Positions 19,334 to 27,573 of a DNA stretch of 64,000 bases are shown here, piece by piece (the first letter of the stretch is position 1; each line of letters starts with the position of its first letter). Under the pieces are notes generated by a model. That model was not told where the DNA came from and ran no database searches. It saw only the letters and a list, made by a program, of their open reading frames with translations. A program made the translations under genes and the position numbers. This stretch comes from [Zimmermannella] faecalis ATCC 13722 (GTDB lineage: Bacteria; Actinomycetota; Actinomycetes; Actinomycetales; Microbacteriaceae): positions 62,001 through 126,000 of the forward strand of contig NZ_KB907075.1 in the NCBI RefSeq assembly GCF_000381765.1, read 5' to 3'.

Positions 19334-19691
19334 GGCGCAGCTGACCCTTCGCGGGGTGCTTGCCGCGGACGGCGAGCAGCACGATGATCTCAACGGCGAA
19401 GATCACCGCGATCACGGCAAACGCCACGCCGACCGCGTAGCTGAACACCGGGGTGAGCGCGGCGACCGCGACCGCCGGCGTCACGAGCGCCGAGATCATG
19501 CCGCTCGAGAGCTTGCGACCACGAACGAATCCAACCACGGTGGCGACGGTCGCAAGGATGCCGATGATGAGCCCGATGTAGGTGACCGGCAGCACCTGGT
19601 TGGTGATGAGTGCGGAGATCGCGGCAATGCCGAGCGCGACGACGCCGATTGCGCCGATGAGGATGCGGGTAGTGGGGTTCTTGGTGTTCAT
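19326..19691 (-). CDS. Four-TM membrane protein of RiPP cluster (immunity candidate)
   Basis: A 121-residue protein with about four hydrophobic segments, starting MNTKNPTTRILIGAIGVVAL. It is coupled by ATGA to the upstream dehydratase-subunit gene. No family is recognised. Its position and form suggest self-immunity or export help for the peptide product, which is inference only. Confidence 0.65.
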   Translation of the reverse strand: MNTKNPTTRILIGAIGVVALGIAAISALITNQVLPVTYIGLIIGILATVATVVGFVRGRKLSSGMISALVTPAVAVAALTPVFSYAVGVAFAVIAVIFAVEIIVLLAVRGKHPAKGQLRHG

Positions 19692-20683
19692 GCTGAGACC
19701 TTTCGTAGCGGTGTGGTTCGGTTTCGGGTGGGTTCGCCCTGCACCACCTCGGTGATCCAGGCCCGGGCGTGGAGCCCGAGCAGGGCCTCCTCGCGCGGGA
19801 GGAACCCGAGGCGGTTCATGAGCATGTGGCTGTGGTGGAACGTGAGGTGCTGCGGCGTGCGATTCGCGCCGAGCGGGGCGACGGCACCGAGGTAGTCGTC
19901 GACCGCGGTGATCCAGCGCCGACGCCAGGCGTCGACGTCGGGGTCGGTCGCGACCCGGCGCATCCGGTCGAAGAACTCGTCGCGCTCGGTGAGTGCCCGC
20001 AGCTCGAGCTGGTCGCGGAGCGCGCCGCCGTCGTGGTCGGCTCCGGTCCACCACCGGGTGTGCGTCGACCAGTACTTCGCCCAGCCGAGGCGCCGGCGCT
20101 GCGACCACGTCTCGGCGCCGCGGCCGAGCAGCAGCGAACCGGCGGTGTCGGCGAGCAGCAGCGAGGCGAGCGGATCGCGCCCATCGCCCTTCGCGTGCCA
20201 CTGCACGGCCCACAGCGCGAGCTCCGACGAGAACTCGAAGAGCTGCTCGGCGAAGTCCATCGCCTCGATGCCGCCGTACTTCACGGTCTCGGGCTCGTAC
20301 ACGCTCGGATACACGCCGATCTGCACGTCGGAACCGGCCGTGAGCGCGCTCGAGGCGCCGGGCACGAGCTCAATATCGGAGCCCGTCGTGCTCTCGACCG
20401 TGTGGCGCAGCTGCACCTGCAGGTCGTGGGTGGAGCGCACGAGGTGGCGCATGCACTCCCCCGGCCCGAACACGCGCAGGCGGATGTGGGGCCCGCGCTC
20501 GTCGAAGTAGCGAATGAAGAACCAGCGGCTCGCGCCGGTGCGGCGCGCGTCGGCGAGCAGCGGCGGCAGCGTGCCGGCGAGCACGTTGTCGGTGGCGCTC
20601 ACACCGCCGGTGTAGAGGCACACGAACCACCAGCGCGAGGCGTCGAGGCGCGGCTGCGGCGGGGCTGCGGCGAATTGCGTCAT
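19688..20683 (-). CDS. LanB C-terminal-like protein (thiopeptide-type biosynthesis domain)
   Basis: A 331-residue protein of the thiopeptide-type bacteriocin biosynthesis domain family, equivalent to the C-terminal elimination domain of class I lanthipeptide dehydratases (GodG or TbtC type). Diagnostic stretches are WWFVCLYTGG, RWFFIRYFDERGPHIRLRV and a C-terminal HMLMNRLGFLPREEALL. In split LanB systems it removes glutamate from glutamylated Ser/Thr to make dehydroamino acids. The same fold serves as the [4+2] pyridine synthase in thiopeptides, and only one copy is present in this cluster. The assignment to elimination is therefore inferred from the need to complete dehydration. Confidence 0.83.
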   Translation of the reverse strand: MTQFAAAPPQPRLDASRWWFVCLYTGGVSATDNVLAGTLPPLLADARRTGASRWFFIRYFDERGPHIRLRVFGPGECMRHLVRSTHDLQVQLRHTVESTTGSDIELVPGASSALTAGSDVQIGVYPSVYEPETVKYGGIEAMDFAEQLFEFSSELALWAVQWHAKGDGRDPLASLLLADTAGSLLLGRGAETWSQRRRLGWAKYWSTHTRWWTGADHDGGALRDQLELRALTERDEFFDRMRRVATDPDVDAWRRRWITAVDDYLGAVAPLGANRTPQHLTFHHSHMLMNRLGFLPREEALLGLHARAWITEVVQGEPTRNRTTPLRKVSA

Positions 20684-23133
20684 GTTGCGGCTCCTTCCTG
20701 CCAGTCGACGAACACGAGGTGTTCGACGGCGCGGCGACGCCCATCGCCGCCGCGGGGATGCTCGCCCGACGCCGGGAGCGCCTCGGTGAATTCGAGGCCG
20801 GCCGTGTCGTCGTCGACGAGCGAGTAGAGGTGCTCGAGCGCGTGCGCGCTGCGCAGGTCGACCCACACGGGCTTGCGGGCGGTCGACCCGAGGCGCAGCT
20901 GCTGGCGCACGACCCGCACGAACACCTCGTCGGGGAGGCCCTGCTCGCGGCGCCAGGCACCGAACGTGCGCAGCAGCGTCGCCGGGTCGGCCTCGTGCTC
21001 GGGCAGCTGGGCGGTCGGCACGGTCCAGGCGGCACGGCGCAGCACGACGCGGCCCGACTCCCGGCGGGCGAACTGCCGAATCTCGGTGGCGTCGCCGAGC
21101 ACGGGGAACGTCGGCAGGCCAACGCGGGGCCGGTGCCAGGGGTCGGCGAGCACCGAGAGCATGCGCTCGGGGCCGTCGCCGAGGTGGGCGGGCACGAGGC
21201 CGAGGTAGAGCGGCGCGCGCACCGCACCCGTCGCGTCGGTGAGGACGATCGAATCGCTCGCGACGTCGTGGCGCGCCGACAGCGCGTCGGCCCGCACGGC
21301 GTCGTCGGGATACGCGGCGACGGGCCGCTCGGTCGGCCACACGAGCAGCGGCAGGGTGCCGGCGGCAGCTGCCTGCATGCCGTTGACGTCGGCCGAGGGC
21401 ACGACCTCGAACGGGAGCGCGGGTGCCGCGAGCGCCTCGGCCCGCTCGCGCAGGCCGGTCGCGAGCCCGTCGGCGCCGTCGTGGAGGCGGGCGAAGCGGG
21501 TGACGAGGCCGCCCTGGCCGGGGAGCACCTGGTTGATGACGGCCCGCGGTTCGTCGCCGTCGGCGACCTGGAACGCGAGCACGGCGCTCGGCCGCGGCAT
21601 CGACGCGCCGCGCGGCAGCGCGCGCGTGAGCATATCGGGGGCCGACGCCTCGCCCGAGGCGAAGCGCTGTTGCAGGCCGTCGTCGAACGCGGCGCGCACG
21701 AGCCACTCCCAGAGGGAGGGCGCGGTGCCGCCCCGGCCGTAGCGGCGCACGAAGTCGTCGACGACGATGCGGTAGGCACCGGTGCGGGCGCGCGGCGTGA
21801 GCTGCTCGGCGATGGCGTCGAGCTCGGGCACGAGCGCGGGCGGCAGCGGGCGAGCGACCTCGCGGGGCGCGACGTCGAGGTACACCTCGAAGCGGCGCCG
21901 CCCCTTGCCGACGCCCCGCGAGGCGAGGGCACGCTCGGCCTCGCGCTGCAGCTCGGCGCGCACGCGGCCGCGGGCGCGGCCGGTTGTGCGGAGCATCGTG
22001 CGGGTGTCGTCGAGAATGACGCGGAGCTCGGCGGCGATCGGGTGCATCGGCACCGCCGCCTCGAGCCGGGCACTCAGCGTCGCGAGCGCCTCGCGGTCGC
22101 CGGCGGCCCAGGGCGCGACGGGCCGCACGAACCCGGCGCCGAGCAGGTGCAGGTAGGTGTCGAAGGGGCGCTCGCCGCCGATCGCGTCGAGGAGGTCGGC
22201 GACCGGCACCCGGCCGAGGCCGCGCAGCCAGTCGAGCAGGTCGGCCTCGCCGCGCAGTTGCACCTCGGCCGTGCGGCGCCACACGAAGTCGGGCGTCTCG
22301 GTGAGGTTCGCGACGGCGATCGGCTCGGTGCGCGCATCCAGGCCGCCCGTGTCGAGCGGTTCGACCTCGAGCGCGACGCAGCCGTATTCGTCGCGTGCGA
22401 TGACGTCGAGCCAGGCAGCGGCGTAGCTGTGGGAGATCTCGGCGATCTCGGCGTCGGGCGAGGTCGTGCCCTGCGCGTATCCCACCCGCGTGAGCCGCCC
22501 GAACGGGCTCGGCTTCAGCGCCGAGCGGCCGGCGTAGGCGAGGATGCTCCGGGTCGTGTGCCGCGACGGCGTGAGCGCGCTCTTGCCGGGCGCGGCCGCG
22601 AGCGCGGGGCTCGCGTCGGCGACGGCGGTGAGGAACTCGTCGTCGGCCCGCAGGGCTTCGAGGGTGCCCGTCGCCGCGGCGAGCTCTCGGGTGAAGGCGG
22701 CGTCGTGGTCGGCCTCGAGCGCGGCCCGGGCGTCGAGCAGGCGCGCCCACTCGAGGAGCGGCGCCGGGTCGAGGTCGGCGTCACGCAGCCGGGCCGAGAG
22801 GGCGTCGAGGTCGCCCTGCGCGATCGGTTTCGGTTGCGGCTTCTGCGTCTGGCGGCGGGCGCCGAGCGCGGTGCGGCGCAGGTCGCGATCGTGCTCGAGC
22901 AGCGGCACGAGCGAGAAGAGCGTGTCACTCACGGGCTCGCGCAGCTCGTCGAGCCCGGCCGCGATCGCGTCGAGCGCGGCGCCGGCCGCGTCGGCCTCGG
23001 GCATCGCAATCGCGAGCCGGTCGGCGGTGAGGCCAGCGACGCGGTCGACGCGCAGGGCCTCGTCGACGCTGTGCGCGAGGCGCCAGTCGGCCGCGTTCGG
23101 GCGGGTCTCGGTCTGGAGTGCGTGGCGAATCAC
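20680..23133 (-). CDS. LanB N-terminal dehydratase (tRNA-Glu-dependent glutamylation)
   Basis: An 817-residue large subunit of a split lantibiotic dehydratase (GodF or TbtB type). It would transfer glutamate from Glu-tRNA to Ser and Thr of the precursor core. The typical ALKPSPFGRLTRVGYAQ patch is visible at about residues 205-225, and the rest matches the all-glutamylation layout with no fused elimination domain. It overlaps both neighbours by four bases (ATGA), placing it in one coupled operon with the protease and the small LanB-like partner. Confidence 0.85.
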   Translation of the reverse strand: MIRHALQTETRPNAADWRLAHSVDEALRVDRVAGLTADRLAIAMPEADAAGAALDAIAAGLDELREPVSDTLFSLVPLLEHDRDLRRTALGARRQTQKPQPKPIAQGDLDALSARLRDADLDPAPLLEWARLLDARAALEADHDAAFTRELAAATGTLEALRADDEFLTAVADASPALAAAPGKSALTPSRHTTRSILAYAGRSALKPSPFGRLTRVGYAQGTTSPDAEIAEISHSYAAAWLDVIARDEYGCVALEVEPLDTGGLDARTEPIAVANLTETPDFVWRRTAEVQLRGEADLLDWLRGLGRVPVADLLDAIGGERPFDTYLHLLGAGFVRPVAPWAAGDREALATLSARLEAAVPMHPIAAELRVILDDTRTMLRTTGRARGRVRAELQREAERALASRGVGKGRRRFEVYLDVAPREVARPLPPALVPELDAIAEQLTPRARTGAYRIVVDDFVRRYGRGGTAPSLWEWLVRAAFDDGLQQRFASGEASAPDMLTRALPRGASMPRPSAVLAFQVADGDEPRAVINQVLPGQGGLVTRFARLHDGADGLATGLRERAEALAAPALPFEVVPSADVNGMQAAAAGTLPLLVWPTERPVAAYPDDAVRADALSARHDVASDSIVLTDATGAVRAPLYLGLVPAHLGDGPERMLSVLADPWHRPRVGLPTFPVLGDATEIRQFARRESGRVVLRRAAWTVPTAQLPEHEADPATLLRTFGAWRREQGLPDEVFVRVVRQQLRLGSTARKPVWVDLRSAHALEHLYSLVDDDTAGLEFTEALPASGEHPRGGDGRRRAVEHLVFVDWQEGAAT

Positions 23134-24278
23134 TGGAGCGCTCCGATCAGGGTGAGCACGGTGCGGCTCGCGGCGAGTGCGAGGATCACGAAGAACGCGA
23201 CGCAGCCGAGCGCGTAGACCACGAACCAGCGGCGGCGGCTCGTCGAGATGCGCTCGAGCTCGGGCGTGAGCGGGAGCCGCAGCACGAGGTGGGTGAGGTA
23301 CGAGAGGGCCTGCCCGCGGAAGTTGATCGCGCCCGAGAGCGCGCTCACCATGTGGTAGCCGTCGGAGGGCGCGACGGGGTTGAAGTTCATGAGCGTCAGG
23401 AACGCCTGGAAGATGAGGTACGTGAAGGCGAGGTGGCCGAGTTCGGTGCCCTGCTGGGTGATCGCGATGATGCCGGTGACGCCGAACCAGAGCTGGTCGT
23501 TGACGGGGCCTGCAAGCGCGATGAACGCGCGCGACTTGCGGTCGCGCACCCGGTAGGCGTCGGTGCGGTCGACGTAGCCGACGGGCATGACGTAGAGCAT
23601 GAGCCCGACGCCGGCCTCGCGCACGGGGGCGCGGAGGTACTGGCAGACGAGGGCGTGCGAGAGCTCGTGGAACGCGATCTGCGTGAACATGAGCGGGTAG
23701 AGCACCCAGAGGTGCGAGGGTGGCTGCCAGCCGCCGCCCGCCGTGGCGATTGCGGTGCCGCCGATGGCAAGGCCGACGAGCGCGAGCAGGCTCCAGGCGA
23801 GGGCGAGGTGCTTGCCGGGAATCTTGCGCAGGAGCGCGACGGGCGGCTCGAGGAAGTCGCCGATCTTGCGGGTGAGCGGGAGCCGCAGCAGGTGTTCACG
23901 CCGCATGAAGCGGGCGACGCCGGCGCGGCCGCCGACCTGTTCGGGCTCCTCGGTGAGGGCGCCGGCCTGGCGCAGGCCGTGCGTGATCTTCGCGAGCTTC
24001 GCGGTGACCGCGTCGGTGTCGCCGGCGTGGGCGAATCGGGCGATGAGGTCGTCGCCGGTCGCGGTGCCGTCGAACAGCGGCAGCAGCGGCACGACGCTCG
24101 TGCCGATCGACACGTAGCGGCCGGTCTCTTCGAGGTAGAGCAGCGGGCGGTCGTCGAGCCCGCCGATGAGCGTGGCATCGTCGCGCAGCTGCGGGCTGGC
24201 GTCGCGGAACCACGCCACGACGGGGTCATGGTCGTGGTCGCCGCCGGCGTGGCGGGGCGTGATGGTTGGGGTGCTCAT
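23130..24278 (-). CDS. M50-family membrane zinc metallopeptidase
   Basis: A 382-residue membrane protease. The zinc motif HELSH is at residues 204-208 and the second motif NPVAPSDGYH begins at N300 (N-P-x3-S-D-G form). Several transmembrane segments surround both. The first 110 residues resemble a PqqD-like domain (LLYLEETGRYVSIGTSVV, then an ARF helix). In other RiPP clusters, for example daptides, an M50 enzyme accompanies the pathway, so leader removal at the membrane is a reasonable inference. It is coupled by ATGA to the dehydratase gene and separated from the precursor genes by a strong hairpin. Confidence 0.85.
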   Translation of the reverse strand: MSTPTITPRHAGGDHDHDPVVAWFRDASPQLRDDATLIGGLDDRPLLYLEETGRYVSIGTSVVPLLPLFDGTATGDDLIARFAHAGDTDAVTAKLAKITHGLRQAGALTEEPEQVGGRAGVARFMRREHLLRLPLTRKIGDFLEPPVALLRKIPGKHLALAWSLLALVGLAIGGTAIATAGGGWQPPSHLWVLYPLMFTQIAFHELSHALVCQYLRAPVREAGVGLMLYVMPVGYVDRTDAYRVRDRKSRAFIALAGPVNDQLWFGVTGIIAITQQGTELGHLAFTYLIFQAFLTLMNFNPVAPSDGYHMVSALSGAINFRGQALSYLTHLVLRLPLTPELERISTSRRRWFVVYALGCVAFFVILALAASRTVLTLIGALQ

Positions 24279-24332
24279 GGGTTCTCTCCTTCAGCGAGAT
24301 CGGCACTGTGAGATGGGCAGTGCGGGGCTCCG

Positions 24333-24377
24333 GAGCCGGCGGGGCGGGGCGACGGGGTCGGCCCGCCCCGCCGGCTC
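24333..24377 (-). terminator. GC hairpin after the last precursor gene (attenuator)
   Basis: Arms 24333-24348 and 24362-24377 are a perfect 16-bp inverted repeat with a 13-base loop. In transcript direction it follows the third precursor stop by 23 bases and precedes the M50 start. There is no U-tract. It probably reduces read-through so that precursor RNA exceeds enzyme RNA, a common RiPP arrangement. Confidence 0.65.
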
Positions 24378-24400
24378 GGATGCGCTCGGGGTCGGCGCGG

Positions 24401-24580
24401 CTAGTTGCCGACCGACGAGAAGCTGCCCGCGGTCGAGACGCTCGCAGCCGGGCAGGATGCGCTGCCGGCGCTGGCGGCGGATGCGGCGGTCGCGAAGCCG
24501 GCGGCCACCTCGTTGTCGAGCGCGTCAACCGCGATGTCCTCGGCGAACAGGTCCTGGGTCTCTCCGTTGATTTCAGTCAT
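24401..24580 (-). CDS. RiPP precursor peptide 3 (59 aa)
   Basis: A 59-residue peptide starting MTEINGETQDLFAEDIAVDA and ending SFSSVGN. The leader is acidic with a DALD motif at 19-22. The C-terminal part has a single cysteine at 43 inside AGSASCP (38-44), followed by a Ser/Thr/Ala/Gly-rich stretch. The same AGSASCP block recurs in the two genes upstream. A GAAAGGAC ribosome site precedes the ATG. It sits between the dehydrogenase and dehydratase genes, as a modified-peptide precursor should. It is easily missed because of its length. Confidence 0.85.
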   Translation of the reverse strand: MTEINGETQDLFAEDIAVDALDNEVAAGFATAASAASAGSASCPAASVSTAGSFSSVGN

Positions 24581-24651
24581 TTTTCTGTGTCCTTTCGAAA
24601 TGGGGTGTTGTGGTTGTGGTGTGAATTGTTAAGGTGTGATTGCGATTACTT

Positions 24652-24696
24652 GAGATGGTCGCCTCGTCGATTGCCGTTGACCGAGGTGGCCATTTC
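24652..24696 (-). repeat. Imperfect hairpin between precursor genes
   Basis: Bases 24652-24666 can pair with 24682-24696 at 12 of 15 positions, with a 15-base loop. It lies just downstream of the second precursor gene in transcript direction. It may stabilise the precursor mRNA or slow transcription; the evidence is moderate. Confidence 0.4.
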
Positions 24697-24701
24697 TTCG
24701 T

Positions 24702-24884
24702 TTAGCCGGCCGACGAAGCCGTCGAGCTCGAGCTGGCGGTCGAGCCGGGGCACGATGCGCTCCCCGCGGTGCCGGCCGTGCCCCAGGTGCCGAGTGCGGT
24801 CTGGCTGTCGAGTGCGTCGATCGCGAGGTCGGCGTCGAGGTCGGTGGCGATGAAGTCGTTGATCGGGTTCTGGTTGTTGGCCAT
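24702..24884 (-). CDS. RiPP precursor peptide 2 (60 aa)
   Basis: A 60-residue peptide starting MANNQNPINDFIATDLDADL. The leader carries a DALD motif at 23-26. The core region contains AGSASCP at 40-46 (Cys45) and ends in a nearly pure Ser/Thr/Ala tail (TASSSSTASSAG). This copy has more consecutive serines than its siblings. A weak ribosome site (GAAAGCAG) precedes the ATG. It would be a substrate for both azoline formation at Cys and dehydration at Ser/Thr. Confidence 0.87.
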   Translation of the reverse strand: MANNQNPINDFIATDLDADLAIDALDSQTALGTWGTAGTAGSASCPGSTASSSSTASSAG

Positions 24885-24938
24885 GATGGTTTCTGCTTTC
24901 TGTTTCTTGGTGTTGGTGATTGCGGGGAAGCGCCCGGC

Positions 24939-25118
24939 TTAGCCCCAGGAGCCGACGGTGCCGGCGGTGCTCGCCGACGAGGCGGGGCAGGAGGCGCTGC
25001 CGGCGGTTGAGGCGCTCGAGAGCGACGCGAGCGCGGCGTCGGTGGGGAGCTCGCCGACCTCAATGCCCTCGAGCTCGGTCGAGAAGAACTCGTCGGGCGA
25101 TGCGGTGGTGGTTGCCAT
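24939..25118 (-). CDS. RiPP precursor peptide 1 (59 aa)
   Basis: A 59-residue peptide starting MATTTASPDEFFSTELEGIE, with the core block AGSASCP at 39-45 (Cys44) and the end STAGTVGSWG. The acidic leader ELEGIEVGELPTDAAL resembles thiopeptide leaders. The ATG at 25118 has an AAAGGAAA site. An upstream in-frame start at 25160 would overlap the dehydrogenase gene and is less likely. The gene follows that dehydrogenase by 38 bases. Confidence 0.87.
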   Translation of the reverse strand: MATTTASPDEFFSTELEGIEVGELPTDAALASLSSASTAGSASCPASSASTAGTVGSWG

Positions 25119-25156
25119 GATTGGTTTCCTTTCGTTGGGGGTGTTTTCGTGAGTGC

Positions 25157-25906
25157 TCACTCGGCCGGGTGGCCGAATGAGGCCGCGAACATCTGGGCGT
25201 TCGCGTATCCGTCGGCGTCAATGAGCCGGCGGAGTCCTGAGGCGAGGAAGCCCGCGAAGGGGCTCCCCGCAATTCCGAGCGAGGCGGCCTCGTGCAGCGC
25301 GGCAGAGATGGCCGCGGCGGCGCGCGTGTTCGCGAGGCGTTCGCCGTGGTCGCCCCAGCGGGCGAGCAGGTTGGCGAACGGGGCGAGCGCGATGAGGATC
25401 ACGGGCGCGTAGGCGAACTCGATTTGGAGTACGAGATCTTCGGCGCCTCGCTCGGGTAGTAGTGCGAGTGGCATGAACGTGTCGTCGACGAGCCGGTAGA
25501 TGGCCGGGGCCGCGCCGTCGACGCTGCGGGCGGCGACGAGGAAGTCGAGGCCGAGGTCGGCCTGCGCGTCGTCCTGCCAGGTGGAGCGGTCGAAGTCGCG
25601 GGCGGCGCGCACGATGCGGGCGAGCGCGGCCGGCGACACCGATTCGTCGCTGTAGAAGCGGTCGGAGACGCGCTGCTCGAGCACCTCGTCGAAGGTGCGC
25701 TGCCGGGCCACCTCGGCGGTGCCTGCGGCGACCGGGGCGAGCGACTCGGTGCCCGTCACGCCCTCGGTGAGCGGGTCGCGCTCGGGGGCGGGATGCGGCA
25801 GCTGGGTCAAGCGCGCGGCGTCGAGCCGCACGGCGCGCTGCAGGTCGGTGACGAGTTCGTGCTGGGCACGCAGCTCGGTGACGGTGGTGAACGGGGTCGT
25901 GGTCAT
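25157..25906 (-). CDS. Nitroreductase-fold (SagB-like) dehydrogenase, second copy
   Basis: A 249-residue protein with the nitroreductase-fold pattern: an N-terminal RVSDRFYSDESVSPAALARI segment (R-x-S-x-R-x-F form) and later EFAYAPVILIALAPF and GDHGERLANTRAAAAI. FMN enzymes of this kind oxidise azolines to azoles in thiazole/oxazole RiPPs. It is coupled by ATGA to the larger SagB-containing gene upstream, so the two may form a heterodimer or act on different positions. It is the gene immediately before the precursors. Confidence 0.72.
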   Translation of the reverse strand: MTTTPFTTVTELRAQHELVTDLQRAVRLDAARLTQLPHPAPERDPLTEGVTGTESLAPVAAGTAEVARQRTFDEVLEQRVSDRFYSDESVSPAALARIVRAARDFDRSTWQDDAQADLGLDFLVAARSVDGAAPAIYRLVDDTFMPLALLPERGAEDLVLQIEFAYAPVILIALAPFANLLARWGDHGERLANTRAAAAISAALHEAASLGIAGSPFAGFLASGLRRLIDADGYANAQMFAASFGHPAE

Positions 25907-27573
25907 GACTGTGCTCCTCGGGGTGCGGTGCGCAGCGAGACGACCGCGGTGATCGGCTCGGCGTCTTGGTCGATCGCGAGCAGGTCGGCGATCGCTTCGT
26001 CGTCCCACGCGCCGGCGGCGCGCGACTCGAGTCGGTGGGCCGCCGCGAGCATCCGCGTGTGGTGCACCGCGACGCCCGCGTCGAGGTGGAGGATGCGCCA
26101 CGCGAAGGCGGCGTACTTGCTGCCGACTCGGGCGAGGGCGCCCGTGTAGATGAGCACGGCGGCCGCGTCGGGGTCGACGCCGGCGAGTGCCGTCTCGGGG
26201 TCGGCCCAGGGCAGCATCGCGAGCGCGTCGTTGCCGCGGTCGTAGCCGTACACGCCGGGCACGAGGCCCTCGACGTCGCGTGCGACGAGGTAGGCCTGCA
26301 CCGAGCCGAGGTTGCCGCCGCTTGGGGCCCAGCGGCGCACCTTGCCCTCGAGCGGGGTGCCGAGGTTGCGGTTGCCGACCGAGCGCACGATGACGTCGGT
26401 GAGCGCGGGCAGCCGCAGCGTCGTGGCGCTGGCCTCGGCGCCGGGCTCGGGCCAGTCGACGTCGACCCGGGCGGGCGCCGGCAGGGGCAGCGTCGGGGCG
26501 CTCGGCCAGAGCTTCGACTCGCGCTGGAGCGCGATGTTCGACTCCTTGTAGTGCACCTGGTGGTCGCGGGGGTTGCTGAGGTGGCGCGGCGCGAAGGCGG
26601 TCGAGGCCTCGAAGGCGTAGGCGAGTGGGATGCCGTCGCGGGTCACGCGGGTGGCGACGAGGCCCCGCTGTTCGAGCGTTTCGAGGTCGAGCCGCATGAG
26701 CTGCTGCTTCGACAGCATGGCGCCGACGCGGGAGCGCAGCGAGAGGATGTCGGCCGCGGCGAGGGCGGCGACGAGGGCGTGGTCGTCGCGCTCGGCCGGC
26801 ACGGGCGTCTCGCCCGCGATCTGGTCGGCGATCTCGGCGAAGCTCGCGGTGTAGGTCTCGTCGACGACGGGGCCGTAGTAGGCGTGGCGGCCGTGCACGC
26901 TCACGGGGAACGCTGGGATCCCGAGCGTCGTGGCGGTGGCCGCGGCCCGGCGCACCGGCGGGGTGTCGCCGACGAGTACGACGAGGTGGGCGTCGTCGAG
27001 CGGGGTCGCGTGCTCGGTCTCGTCTTCGTCGAAGTCGGCGACCGTCACGCGGCCGATGCCGCCGAGCTCGAGCTGCTTCGCGATCGCGCCGGCGAGCACC
27101 GCGTCGTCGTGGTCGTCGCCGGCGACGAGGTGGATGCTCGTGGCCGCGAGCCGCTCGAGGGCGTGGCCCCCCGAGGTGTTGACGCGGGTCGAGTCGATCG
27201 AGCGGGCGTAGTAGCGGTGCGCCGCGGAGCCCTCGCTGGCGATCTCGGGCTCGCCGTCGGCGTCTTCGAGCAGGCCGCTCGCGTAGAGGAGCGAAACGGC
27301 GGCGTGGGTCGTGGCCTCGGATTCGTCGAACTCGGCGGCGAGGGTCTCGATGTCGCGGGTGCCGTCGAGCAGGGGCACGAGGTCGCGCATGACGCGCTGG
27401 GCGCCCTTACCGCCGAGCAGCTGCCGGGTGGGGCCACCCTCGACGAGCACGCCGGAGTCGGTGGGGACGATGACGATGCCGGGCGCGATGCGGGGCAGGG
27501 TCGGGAGGCGGAACTGCGGGTCGTTTTTCGCGGCGACGCTCATCGCGGTGGCGCCGAGTACTCCGTTAGCCAT
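25903..27573 (-). CDS. RRE/E1-like protein fused to SagB-type dehydrogenase
   Basis: A 556-residue two-part protein. The N-terminal half has a leader-binding, winged-helix-like region (IAPGIVIVPTDSGVLVEGG, then VMRDLVPLLDGTRDIETL) and a reduced Rossmann-like E1/ThiF segment. The C-terminal half, from about residue 385, is a SagB-type FMN dehydrogenase (WAPSGGNLGSVQAYL, GLVPGVYGYDRG, AAFAWRILHLDAGVAVHH). It likely recognises the precursor leader and oxidises azolines. The ATG at 27573 has an AAGGAG site and overlaps the preceding stop by eight bases (ATGGCTAA). Confidence 0.75.
   Translation of the reverse strand: MANGVLGATAMSVAAKNDPQFRLPTLPRIAPGIVIVPTDSGVLVEGGPTRQLLGGKGAQRVMRDLVPLLDGTRDIETLAAEFDESEATTHAAVSLLYASGLLEDADGEPEIASEGSAAHRYYARSIDSTRVNTSGGHALERLAATSIHLVAGDDHDDAVLAGAIAKQLELGGIGRVTVADFDEDETEHATPLDDAHLVVLVGDTPPVRRAAATATTLGIPAFPVSVHGRHAYYGPVVDETYTASFAEIADQIAGETPVPAERDDHALVAALAAADILSLRSRVGAMLSKQQLMRLDLETLEQRGLVATRVTRDGIPLAYAFEASTAFAPRHLSNPRDHQVHYKESNIALQRESKLWPSAPTLPLPAPARVDVDWPEPGAEASATTLRLPALTDVIVRSVGNRNLGTPLEGKVRRWAPSGGNLGSVQAYLVARDVEGLVPGVYGYDRGNDALAMLPWADPETALAGVDPDAAAVLIYTGALARVGSKYAAFAWRILHLDAGVAVHHTRMLAAAHRLESRAAGAWDDEAIADLLAIDQDAEPITAVVSLRTAPRGAQS

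Noticed and set aside
23130..24278. Daptide cluster, suggested by the M50 protease in a Microbacteriaceae-like genome
   Set aside because: The aminotransferase, methyltransferase and oxidoreductase set expected for daptides is missing, and the precursors lack the Thr-rich helical form with the proper C-terminus.
19688..25906. Lanthipeptide (class I) cluster
   Set aside because: There is no LanC cyclase, the LanB is split as in thiopeptide/goadsporin systems, and each precursor has only one cysteine.
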